The notes below the pieces were generated by a model. It ran no database searches and was not told where the DNA came from. It worked only from the letters and a program-made list of their open reading frames with translations. Of a stretch of DNA of 64,000 nucleotides, positions 26,901-38,900 are shown in pieces. The position numbers and the translations under genes are program-made. Location: NCBI GenBank assembly GCA_021018815.1, contig JAITYX010000041.1:2046001-2110000 (forward strand), given 5' to 3'. This DNA is from Talinum fruticosum. Lineage: Eukaryota; Streptophyta; Magnoliopsida; Caryophyllales; Talinaceae. The stretch's first letter is position 1. Every line of letters begins with the position of its first letter.

Positions 26901-29900
26901 AGTCAATTTAAAATAGACTTAGTAGTCTTCAATTTGACGTGGAAGTGTCTAAATTTGGTGACTTAGAACTCTATTACTTTCATGACTTAGGATCTTTAGG
27001 TGGTGACTTGGAAGTCTAAGGTGTTGGGAACTTTGATTTGATGAGGATGCTTCGCAACAATTCCGTTATCAATCATTTGAACAATTGGATGCCTATTTTC
27101 TATGGTTTTCTTTGTGGATATGTTGGTTGCAATAGCAAACTTAGTTAGATTCTTCAAAATCTTCTTCATCTAAAGTGATGTCTCCTTCCTCTACTAGTTT
27201 CTCGACTTATTCTTTAAATGCTTTGCACTTCCCATGTAGGTGACTGATTATCCTATGATACTGCAGAGTGTTGAGGATATGTAGTCCTTCGAACTTCAAG
27301 GCGTTTTGGTTCAAGAAGTTCAATGAGTCCTTTTTCAATAAGTTAGTCAAGCATTTGTGGTGCGTCAAAGTCAAAAAAAAGGATATTGCTCTTCTCCAAA
27401 CTCTTTAGATGTAGAGCTTCTTTTGAGCATGCCATTAGAGGAAGTCCTTGACTTGCTATTGGTGGACCATCTGCCATGGTTGGCAATTGTAAGCTCTATA
27501 TCATGAGCTCGCGTCACCAATTCTTGAAATATTTTTGGTTTGTTCACTTGCAAAGCATAAAGTATTACCGTTTGGTAGGGGAAAAGCACTGAAAACGACA
27601 TCAAGGGGCCATTGCAACTGTCCTTATATTCCGATTGTTTTATGCTAATTGGCTGGTGTTTTTGTCTTCTTTTATGTTTTGGTTGAATGTAATGGCAGCC
27701 TTAAGATTAATGTAAGGTCATTTTTGGCCCTTATATTTATTTAGCAACCCTAGTTTTCAAGTTTATATAAGTGTAATGATCAGCTTGTAAAATCAGAAGT
27801 TTTTATCCATTAATGCTAATGCATCAAAGTTGAGTTAAGCTCCTTTATCATTTTAAATCTCATTTTGCTTATCCTAGTTCGGCTAACTAGGTGGTGTTCG
27901 AAAGATTCTTAGGCAAGCTTGGTGGTGGGATTGTATCCAACGCAAGCCTTTGAGCCTCTGAGCCCTAACTGAACTTGGTGGTGAAATCTGTATCCAAGTG
28001 AAATTAGTCTATCCTTAATTGAGTGTACCTATAGTGGGTGTTCATAAATCCTCCCCATACTTTATCTTTATCCCTCATCAATCTGCCCAAACACATTCCA
28101 CTCACCTTCCTTAACCCCTTTACCAACACCCCACCAAAATCCAGCTTCTTTCGAAAACCACACCTTTATTCCAGAGACTGCCACCCGCCATCGGATTCAA
28201 CTGTCGAAGTCAGTCAGTTGTGGTCGTCTGAGCCTGACTTGGTCCACAGCCTGGCAATCTGAGCTCTCAGTTCTAGTTGTCTAAGTATGACTCAGTCCTC
28301 AGTTTCCTACTCAGTTTCTTACTCAGGTTCAGTGTTGCCTTCATCTTGGCACATCAGTTTACAAGTTGCACATTACACTTATATAGAGCTGAATACTGTG
28401 GTTGCTAAATAAATCTAAGGGCCAAAAATGACCTTACATCAATTCTAAGGCCGTCATTACATTCAACCAAAACATAAAAGAAGACAAAATGGCAGCCAAT
28501 TAGCATAAAATAATCGGAATAAAAGGACAGCTGCAATGGTCCCTGCCCCCATTGCCCTCCCCCTGTCGTTTTCACTGCTTTTCCCCTATAGAAAGGCCAA
28601 CTCCAAACAGTAGTATCTCTCAATTTATAACTCCAATTGTAACGTGTAATATATGCCCGGAAAGCTTGAGAAATAAGCTTTTCAACCATATGTGGCTTGA
28701 CCCTATTGGAGTTGTGACCCAAAAGTTATGGCCCGAATAATGAGCAAAGGTCAAACTGGTTAGCAGAATTACCCGGTTTGATGTTTGGACCATTTTTTTA
28801 TTTTCTCTAGTCTAAAGGACAATGCCCATAACTTAACATTAATCTAGACATGCTCAAGAATACCCTTGCTAAAATTGGAGGCCAAAATCTAATCCATGGT
28901 TGACTTAACACCCTTTTGAAGTTGACCTCCAAGCGCCATTCTATGCGTATAGACTCCAAGTTTCTAGCCTAACTTCAAATGCTAGTAACTCAAGATCCCC
29001 AGCTGTTCAGGTATGGTTAGAAAGCTTGGGATGTTAGCTTTCCATCCATATATCATAAGTTGATGTTGGAGCCCTGAATCTAAAGATATGATTTAAACAA
29101 GGTGCCTGGATGAGCAACTTTGTCAAAAGGCTTCCTCATTTATTATCTCCGCCAATATTCATAATACCCATAAGTGCCTGATTTTGAGGACATCCTGAAG
29201 TGCTTATATGCGAAAATTGGGAAGCAAACTTTGTGACTGACTGGCGAAACTTCCAGCCCTTAGAGAGGTCTAAGGCCTCAGACGCTTGCAATAAGAGGGA
29301 AATAAGCGTGTTGCCAGCTCAGTCTTATCTAGGATGGCTTTGGCCTTGGGGTATGTTGTAACCCGTGGTTCTATGTCCATCATCCTCCTCTTGTTGGAAA
29401 GAATTTATCCTCAAATTCATCAAGCTATCATCAACAAAACAAAACAGGAGAATGAGCGACAATGTTGAACTAGGCTGGACAGAACATACTCTCTAAGTAG
29501 CTTCACCATTTGGACGTTGTTGCTCTCCCTTTCCAACTCTTGGCGAGTGCCCTTAGTACTTGACATTAGCTGAGGCCAACCCATAGGAGGCCACTTTTTT
29601 GTCGCTTGCATCCACTCAAGACTTCCCAGTTTGTCAACCAATTTCTTCAATCGCTTGTTGACGCTAGACTTGTTGGATGCTTGTCATGGCTTTTTGCTTG
29701 GATGCTTAAAATGTTTCTTGAGCCACATCAAAGTCCCCATGAGCAAGGACCTCTCTCGGACCACAAACTCACTTATTGAACTCCTTTGGAAAGTTTGAAA
29801 CAACTTCCTGAAGTGGCTCGCCTAGCAATCACCAAAAGACCTTCAGTTGAGGAGCTCCCTTGTTACCCAACTCGATAAACAAGGCCAAAGGACCTTGGAC

Positions 29901-32900
29901 AAATAATCAACTCGGCCTTGCGGCTTTCTCGATGGGTGTTCCTCATACTCTAGGAACAATGTCTCACAACTCTTAACAACATAAAAAATCAGCAAAATTT
30001 GTTTAATCAATGGATTATCAGCTCGGCCTCTCAACTCTACTTCCATGCTTGAATCGTAGAATAACCCAAAACACATAACAAAACACTCATGAGGTCTTCC
30101 AACACTCCTCAAATCAATTTTTAAAATCAACTTCGACCAAAATAACTCAAACAAGGGCTTGAAGAGAGGGCGAAGTAGGTTTCGAACTCCTCATATCCTA
30201 AGAGAGGAAGGACTTCAGTGGGTTGGTCAAAGTGCTCTTCCAAAATTTTGTTGGGCACCAAAACATCATCAAAAGACATCAAAACAGATTGGCTAATATG
30301 GAGCTCGAAAACTTGGTCTATAGACCTCATGAAGGTACTAGGAGTGCTTCACAACCCATATGGAATGACTAACCAATCATACAACCATGGCCTATCCAAC
30401 AAGTAATAAGCATCTAGAAACATGATATCACTCCAAAATTCACTAAGATGATTCTTGTCACTACCAAAGGAAATAGGACACCAAGAATTTGATTGAAATC
30501 CTTTACCTTGATGGGGTCATTGGAAGTCAAGTGGGTGTGAGTGGACCGTGACTTGAAGACTAAAATGCTCCATCATGCTTAAGCTCTCCTCTAGCTTTTT
30601 TTGCTCTTCTTGCTCCTCTTTGAGCTCTTCATATTCAGCCAAGACAAGGCTTTATGGTGGACACTCCAACTCAAAGTGGCTTCTCCCTTGGTAAAGGGAA
30701 AACTTTCTGTGGGTTGTGGGATTGGGAAATTTGGTGGATGGAAAGGACAACCACCAGATTTGGTGAGGGTATTTTGAGGCTTCTTTTGAGGAGTGGTGTG
30801 GGTTTTTGTGGAGGCAAAGAAGGTTGGATAGTAGGGGTAAGGGAGGGAGGTTGGAAGCTCCTTTTAAGGTCAGTTGAGGTGTTTTGTGGTGACGGGAAGA
30901 GGGGTTGGACATAAGGTTTTGGTGAGGGAATATGGAATTTCTTTTGGTAGAGGGATGTGGTCTTAGTTGTAGAGGAGTGGGGGGGCTGCCTTAGGTTCTT
31001 TTGTGGAGCTTTGAAGAGTGAGGAGTTAGGCTCAAGGGAATGAGGGTAATGGCTCCTAGAAGAGAATTCCAAATTAGATGATTGAGAATGCTTGAGGTTG
31101 GGAGTAAGAGGACCAAAGTCCTTGAGCAACTTACCTCTCAACTAGCTCCATGTGCACACTTTCTCTTCGCCTTTCTTCTTCCTCATCTTATAATTTCTCC
31201 ACCAAGTGAGGGCATGACACCTCAACTTAGACACAACAATTTCCACCTTCTCATACTCCTCTAAGCTCAAATTTGCAAAGGCTTCTTCCACCTTAATAAA
31301 CCTGCTAGAAAACTGATTTTGTTGGCCATAAAACTTGGGCACAAGTAGGCTAACCAACTCAAAATTGGTAGAAGACATTTTGCTCTCAACCTTCCATTTG
31401 CAAAGTGGTGCTCAAGGTGGTGAAAGAAAAATGGGCAGAAACTTTTTGCTGTTTTTTGAGGTTTTTGTGGCTGAATGTGTTTGGTTTTTTTTTGTGAGGT
31501 GTTTTGGTGGTGGGTTTCAGGCCTAGGAGAAGCCCCAAGATACCAAAACTGATGTGCCAAGAAGCAAGGCAACACCAAACCAAGAAACTGAGTAGGAAAC
31601 TGAGGCCTTTTGTCAGTTGTCTGGAACTAGGGCTCATATTGACCAGACAGCCCAAACAACCAGACCAGAACTGAGGGCTACGATTGACTTAGAGAGGTAA
31701 GACTGAGGACCAAGTCAAGCTTAGAGGACCACAACACAGGGCAGGACTAAGGCAGGGCTAAGACTGACTCAGACTGAGGACCAAGTCAAGCTCAGACAAC
31801 CGTCAGTTCTCAGACTGACTCAGGCAGAATCTCAAACTGACTGAGACAGAATCTGAGGGCTCTGTTGGACTCAGTTTGTTGAGTTGTTCAGACACATCTC
31901 TGGAATAAAGGTGTGGGTTTCGAAAGAAGCTGGATTTTGGTGGGGAGGTGGTAAAGGGATTAAGGAAGGTGAGGCAAATGTGTTTGGCATATTGATGAGG
32001 GATAAAGATAAAGTATGGGGAGGATTTATGAACACCCACTATAGTTCCACACAACCAAGGATAGCTAACTTCACTTGGATACAGATTTCACCACTAAGCT
32101 CACTTAGGGCTCAAAGGCTTGCACCGGATACAATCGCCCCACCAAGCTTGCCTAAGACTCTTTTGAACACCACCTAGTTAGCCAAACTAGGATAATCAAA
32201 ATGAGATTTAAAATGATAAAAGAGCTCAGCTCAACTTTGATGCATTAGCATTCATAGATAAAAACTTCTGATTTCAGAAGCTGCATATTACACTTATATA
32301 AAGCCGAAAACTATGGTTGTTAAATAAATCTAAGGGCCAAAATGACCTTACATTAATCCTAAAGCTGTCATTACATTCAGCCAAAACACAAAAGAAGACA
32401 AAAGTAGCAGCCAATTACCATAAAACAATTGTAATAAAAGGGCCATTCCCCCTGGTGTCTTTCCCCTACGGAAGGGCCAACTTCAAACGACAATCTCTCA
32501 ACTTTGACGTGTAATATATGCCTCGAAAGCTTGAGAAATAAGCTTCCCAGCCATATATGGCTTGACCCGTTGGAGTTGTGACCCAAAAGTTATGACCCAA
32601 ATAATGAGCAAAAGGTCATCCAGGTACCGCAATCTCTTCCAAGCTGATGAGAGATCGCTTTTCTCAATCTCCCTACTCGTTGAGTTAATAGTTTGAATGC
32701 CAAATGTCCAGGGAGTCTCTCCCATGACCGGTGAGCTATCCAACCCACGCTGTCACAAAAGAGTCAGCAGAATTACCCCGTTTGATGTTTGGACCATTTT
32801 CTTTATTTTCTCTAGTCGAAAATAATCTAGACATGTTCAGGAATACCTTCGTAGGAGACCAAAATCTAATCCATGGTTGACTGAAACCCCTTTTGAAGCT

Positions 32901-35900
32901 GACCTTCAAGCGCCATTCATTTATGCATAGACTCTAACTTTAACTTCAAACGCTTGTAACTTGAAATCCCTAAAGCTGTGTTAGGTATGGTTAGAAATCT
33001 TAGGATGTTAGCTTATATATCATGAGTTGATGTTGGAACCCTGGATCAAAAGATATGGTTTAAACAAGGTACCAGGATGGCATGCACAAAGTGCCAGCTT
33101 TGTCAAAAGGCTTCCTCAGTTATTATCTCCGCCTATATTCATGATGCCTGTATGATGCCCATAAGTGCCTGATCTTGAGGACATCCTGAAGTGCTTATAT
33201 GCAAATTTGGAAGCAAACTCCTAGCCGTTTGTGACTAATTGACCGAAACTTCCAGCCCTTACAAGAAGCTTGCGGTAAGGGGAAATGAGCGTGTTGCCCA
33301 GCTCGGTCTTATCTTGGATGGCTTTGGACTTGGAGCATGTTGTACCCCTGGGTCTATGTCCATTGGTGAACATGTGAGTTCTTAGTGGGAAGAATCTTCC
33401 CACTATAATAAAATCTTGGCTTTGTTCACCGATCATCAAACTTGGAGACGACTCATTATAAGATTTATCACCTTCCTTCTGCACTTCATCATCTTCAAAA
33501 GCTTCACTTTGGTTGTTCTCTTCGTCGTGGTTTTTCCAAGCCTTTGTCGAAGTACCACTGCTGTAGTTGCTTAACTCATCGAACTTGAAGACGACTCATT
33601 GAGCAAGCTTGTCACCTTCCTTTGACACTTCATTATCTTCAGAAGCTTCATTTTGGTCATTCTCTTCCTCCTTGTTGTACTGCCGCTTTAGTTGCTTCAT
33701 CAACTTAGTGATTGTCATCCTGACACTTTATTTGTGCATCCTTCTTTTCACTCTCCTTTATGAGCTTTGTAGCATTGCTTTCAAGTTAGCCATTTCTTCC
33801 TCCAAGATGACAACATTGGATGACTGTTTCAGCCTCCGACATAAATTCCGGTGACATAAAAGTTTCCACTGATGGTGATCGCAATAATGATTGGAATTTT
33901 GAGGAACTTTGAATTTCAAAGGGTGCAGAGGCCACTTTTTGCTTTGTGGCGATGGTTGCTGCACCATGTGCCATGCTAGTCACTGCTCCAATGCTTTCAA
34001 TGCTTTGTGTGTTGGAGATAGTATCACCATCAAAGATTCCATAAAACATGGATCGACTTCCTAGAAGAATGGGAGGCAACGGTCTTGGTGGCCATGACTT
34101 TTTGTGGAAAAGGTTGTTCTTCGGAGAAAGTGATCAAAGGTAGAGATTGTTACACCGAGCAAGCCAAAATTTGCAACCAACAAATTGAGTATAAAATAAA
34201 TACGACAAGAAACAGGAACAATTTAATTTTTATCAATTTGAGAAAATTTTGATATAGTCTTCGTATTTGTTACAAATAAATAAATATAAATCCTCTTATG
34301 CAATCTTGAAAGAGGGCCAACATGGCTTGAATCTCACTCAAATGGGCTGGATTTGATCTTTGGTTGACAACTTGAAGGAGGGCAGCAACTTGAAGCTTGA
34401 TCAAGTTAGGTTGATTTGGTCTCTAGAGTAGACGACACGAATTGGAAGTGCTTGTTGTCTGCTTCTAGAGAGTCTTTTATTAATGATTTTTCGACCCCTT
34501 GAATAAGGAGCGGAGATCCTATTTACAGGGGAGAAGTTCCCCTTCCTTAGTAGAGGTCAAGGCTGATGTATGGGCCTTCTGACTTGAAAGTCTGTTTGAA
34601 AAGTTGACATGTAATCAACTCGAATAAGAGACTTGAAAGTCCATTGGGTTTGACTTGGTAGTCATTCTAACCCTCGACTTGGTAGTCGTTTTGACCCCAG
34701 CTCACTTTAAAAAATTAAATTAATTAATTGAATCAACCCAATATAATCAACTCAATTTATTCTATGACATGGCACTTATTTTTAATCTTTTAGTGCTTCC
34801 ACTCCCATCCATCTAGAATTTTTAAAGTGTATCCTATTCAATGAGTTAAGAACCATCAAATCAAATACGGTATGACCAACAGAACTTCAACTGTACATAC
34901 AATCATATTGTGAATGGACAAAGCAAAAGTGAGAAAACGAGAGTGCAGGTTGAACTAATGACGTATCATTTGCGCTTTACCTACTCAATTATGACACCCC
35001 ATCTTTGTAAAATTGATTACAGATATTGACAAGATTATCCAACAACTTAACTGAAATAATGTTTTGATGAATTACAAGATAATGAAATATAAGGGGCATA
35101 CCTGACAAGCAAGATCCCTGGCATTTTTACCAAGTGAAACATCCATTGCTCTTACACCCTTGCTCACTGGAAAACCAAAGTCACAACAGCCTTTCTCTTG
35201 TCCACCTTCTGACAATAAGTTGTAGCAACAACCGACACTAACTATAGCTTTAACTTCCTCGCAATCTGAAAATGCCCTAAATAAGCAGTATAGAGTGGGT
35301 GAATTCAAAGGGCCCACAATACGCAGATTTACTTGACCATCACATGACAGTTAGCATGTCTCGACCTCATTATAGCTCGGGCACAAGGGTATAAACCCCA
35401 TCAATCAGCTAGCTAGAAAATAATTTAGAATTAGATTTATTCATCTTACTTAATTTACAAACTCCATCAATCACTGTGGATTCCACCCAAAAAAGTTATT
35501 GGGAGGTTCAGAGAAGTTTGCAGCCTCATTACTAAGTTCTACTTCCCAGGCTCTCCCCGCCCCCGGTCGATCTCTCTCTCTCTCTAGCCCCACCAATAAT
35601 GTAAGAATGTCGTACTTCCACCATATCCAGGTGTCCACTGGGGATGTTTCAAATTGACTGCCGAATGTTGTGTCACTTTTGTGGCATTGCATTGCATTGT
35701 TCGCCTAGAAAAATATTAACATGAGTTGTTTTTATCTTCTTAATGTTTGTGTAAAGTTAAACAGGTTAATCACTGTGAAACAAGAAGAAGCAGGCAGCAT
35801 ATTACAGGTGCCACTGAAGAGAAGGGAAAGTAGTAAAAGCCTAACAAGCAAAGAGGCTACTCTAAAAGACCCACAAAAAGCTTTCTGTTTTTAATATAAG

Positions 35901-38900
35901 GGAGTTTTAAAAGTATTTATAACAGATTGAAGGAAAATTGGATGAAATAAATCAACCTTTGGGGCAATTGAAAGAAAATAAGTCAATCTTTTTTCTTGGA
36001 CATGAACAGTATGACCTTTAGGGGGTAATTTTTGTATCAAACCACCATCGAGTTTGACCACTTTCGTCTCATCAAGAAGCTATTTTGATAGACAGGAATG
36101 GTGGCTCGTTGTATTTGTTTGACTTCTTTTAAGATCCGGTAATTTGTCATATAACGCACTTAATTTTTATCTCTCTTGCAAAAGTTGAATATTCAAACCA
36201 AATAAAATCCCTCTTTCCTACAAAATCCGAAAAGGTCCACTTTGTATCACAATCAAAAGCTTGAAAACTTGAAAGGACATAGCATTTCCCTCAAAGACCC
36301 AAGGATCCCAAATACTGTACTATATAGCTCAAAGATCATCTTCCAATTTCGAAGAACCCAACTATTCAAGCTTCTCCAAGCCACCAACGCATATCTTGAG
36401 CAGTCTAAATTTCACCCAACCGACCCCCATCAAGGAAAGCTATAGATGCCAAAGTGAAGAAACCTACTAATAACAAACAAGGAGGTGGTCTGCTATTTTT
36501 TCCTCCACTCGGCGTAAAGGGGACAGGGCACATATTTGCAAAATTAATTTTCTCCTTTAAAGTTAATTCTCCTTGGGAATCTTACCTTTGGTGGCAGCAT
36601 GAGCAAACAAGCGAGCTATGTGTCGCGGAACGATAATTCACTCAAACTTAACTCCCATGCGTGCTAGCAAACTATACTCAAGACCCTTCTTAAGCTTGCT
36701 AGTAAGTAGAGAATGCTTGACTTAAGCTTGAGAAAGCTAAGTAAGCAAAGGACACTTAGAGAGAGAAAGTTTGGAAGAATGCTTTGTATTGCTTAAACTC
36801 TGGATGGATTCCTCATAGCTCTCTTGGATCTCTTGGGTGATGATTACAAATAAGCTCCTTAAGGTATTTATACTTGTCCACCTCCTCAATGAACGGTGAT
36901 CTTTCGGCCTAGATCTGTTCTCTAGAATTCTCTACACTAATATCTAAGTCTCCATACAAGCGTAGAACTTTATAGAAGATTATGGAACATAATGGAAAAG
37001 TAAAGAGAAATCTAGAGAATTCCGGAATGTTCCGGAGCGGTCCGTAACATATGGCGGAAGTTTTAGACTTCAGCGGAAAATCAATACTAGTTGACACTTT
37101 ATTGTAGAAAATCTTCAGAAAGAAGTTCCTACTTAAGTGACAAATAATATCGTCATTTCCCCTAGGAGAAACCTTCATATTAGTGACTAGCAAGCAAAGG
37201 AAGAAGACTAAACACACTCTCCTTTTCCCAATGACGTACTATTCCGTTGCCTTGATCACCATTCAGAGAAACCACTCCTTGCATAGTTGCCAATTAATTC
37301 TAAATATTTCCTGTGCCTCTTCCACCTCTATCATGTTATCAACGCACCAGTAACTATATCTCCATCCCTCCATCATTGATCTCTAACGAGAGCGAACCAC
37401 CTGGATTTGAGCATCATGGCCTGCACCAATCACCATTCCTTCCCAGAAACACTGCTAACTGCTACTGCACATCCCTTATGCAAAACACTAATTTGAGAAA
37501 ACAACCACAAGAACCTGATGAATGATGATGTTCTGCAAGCATTCTAAGCTCCTTCTCAAGATTTCTTGTTCAGACTTCAGACAGTAGCACAAAACATATC
37601 CATTGTGCAGTGGTAGCTACAAAGGTCACTCTGCGGCACTTTCTTGGGAGTTGCAACCGCTCCCAAGACCTTAACAAATTTGGTTATTTCAATAAAGGGT
37701 TTTCCCTTTATTTCGCACCTTTCTCAGCTTGAGGAGCCCACTAGTTAAGTAAGGCCATCAAAGAAGAAGAATGAGAAAAGAAATGAGAGGATTGTGGAGA
37801 GAAACACAAAGACCCCATCATTTCAGAAAATGATCAGCTGAACAACCTAAGAAAACCAACTCCGCCCAGAGTCAACCATGATACGATTTATGGAGAAAAG
37901 ATGCAAAAGCACTTAATATTTGAAATAGAAAATCGAATGAAACATGAAAATTTGCACATGAAGTCAAGATTAATGCCTGCCTACCTCAGCATAGTCACTG
38001 ACAAATCACCACATGCATGAAGACCAGCAAGAACCAGTGACGATACACTATTAGCATTGCCATAAGTAGATGACAACTGCATGTCATGTATCAGACGTCT
38101 TTCATCTGAATCAATGTTCAAGAATCTTCCATTCAGTTCTTTTTCAACATGCTCATGCTGGAAGCAGTAGCTGCTAAGATCTTTTAACATAGAAGAAGAT
38201 AATACGCGACATGTGACTGTCTTAGGCATATTCAGTGTCTCCCTTGGTGATCTACCACAAGACAGAAATGCATCAGTTCAACAGAATGCAGAGAAATAGC
38301 AAAATTGATTCAACTATAACCAAAAATACAAAAAATAGACCCCCCAAAAAAAAAAAAGAAAAGAAATGAGATAGAGACAACTACAAAAGGCCACTGTACA
38401 GATTAAAATAGATGAGATAGTGACCGCCTTTTCCCTTTTCCGCAGGTGATTATACACTTACGAATGCAAAAAGAAGAGTGCGTAAGATGACAAGCAATTC
38501 TCAAGTGAAGATTTTTACAAATAAGCTCATATTTGTTGGATATCTGAAAGTAGACCCCTTGTATGCTCCCATTTTGAAGGCTTACAAGGAAGCTAGTCAA
38601 CAGCACAATCCGAAAGCCAATAAATTGGAAGAGGCAGCCCGGAGAAATAGGGTAGCCCTCTTAGAACAAATGCACCGTACAACTGCGAACAAAGCAAAAC
38701 ACTATTACGTCTGATTCTCCTTGTGTCCTTAAAACCAATATCATGCATCCCTTGATCAAGTATACCTTTTGCTACATACACAGAGCCTCATCAAAATCCC
38801 TAAGCTTAAGCTTGTGCACATGTCAATAAATAACAAATAAAGACAAGTATTACTTCTCCTTTGAAAAAGCCAACTGAATTTCGTAAAGAAAGCTCAGTCA

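Larger units (their letters stand above)
27575..33365 (-). mobile_element. Inner Ty3/gypsy element with a rearranged 3' LTR
   Basis: It interrupts gag of the outer element. The 5' LTR (31550-33365) is complete, about 1.8 kb, ending ACATCA on the minus strand, and is followed by the primer site TGGTATCTTGGGGC (31545 downwards). Internal remnants in minus-strand order are a gag domain (31378-31142), a Pro/Ser-rich linker and a piece of reverse transcriptase (about 30420-30127). No RNase H or integrase was recognised. The second LTR starts correctly after a purine tract (TGATGGACATAG at 29382) but breaks at 28358. There it meets an inverted LTR segment (27575-28356). Confidence 0.8.
23685..34801 (-). 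mobile_element. GAG-only Ty3/gypsy element in intron 8, split by a second element
   Basis: Direct LTRs of 645 bp (23685-24329) and 630 bp (34172-34801). Minus-strand ends are TGGCACTAAAAG/TGGAAGCACTAAAAG and GGTTACA/GGTTGCA, flanked by CTCCT and CTCCC. Gag remnants on the minus strand place the 5' LTR at the high-coordinate side. The internal region has gag and then a degenerate minisatellite. No protease, RT or integrase belongs to it; the RT remnant near 30300 belongs to the inner element (27575-33365). The element has the same orientation as the host gene. It resembles the short terminal-repeat GAG retrotransposons of plants; this class assignment is an inference. Confidence 0.85.

Noticed and set aside
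24330..27055. CRISPR-like array
   Set aside because: Units are degenerate, spacers vary in length and the context is a plant retrotransposon.
30671..31141. 156-codon Pro/Ser-rich minus-strand frame as a cell-wall-type protein
   Set aside because: No signal peptide. It follows the gag domain of the inner gypsy element and fits its linker region.
37313..37525. Additional exon in intron 7
   Set aside because: Plus-strand frame, antisense to the gene. Exons 7 and 8 already join in frame at the family's conserved block.
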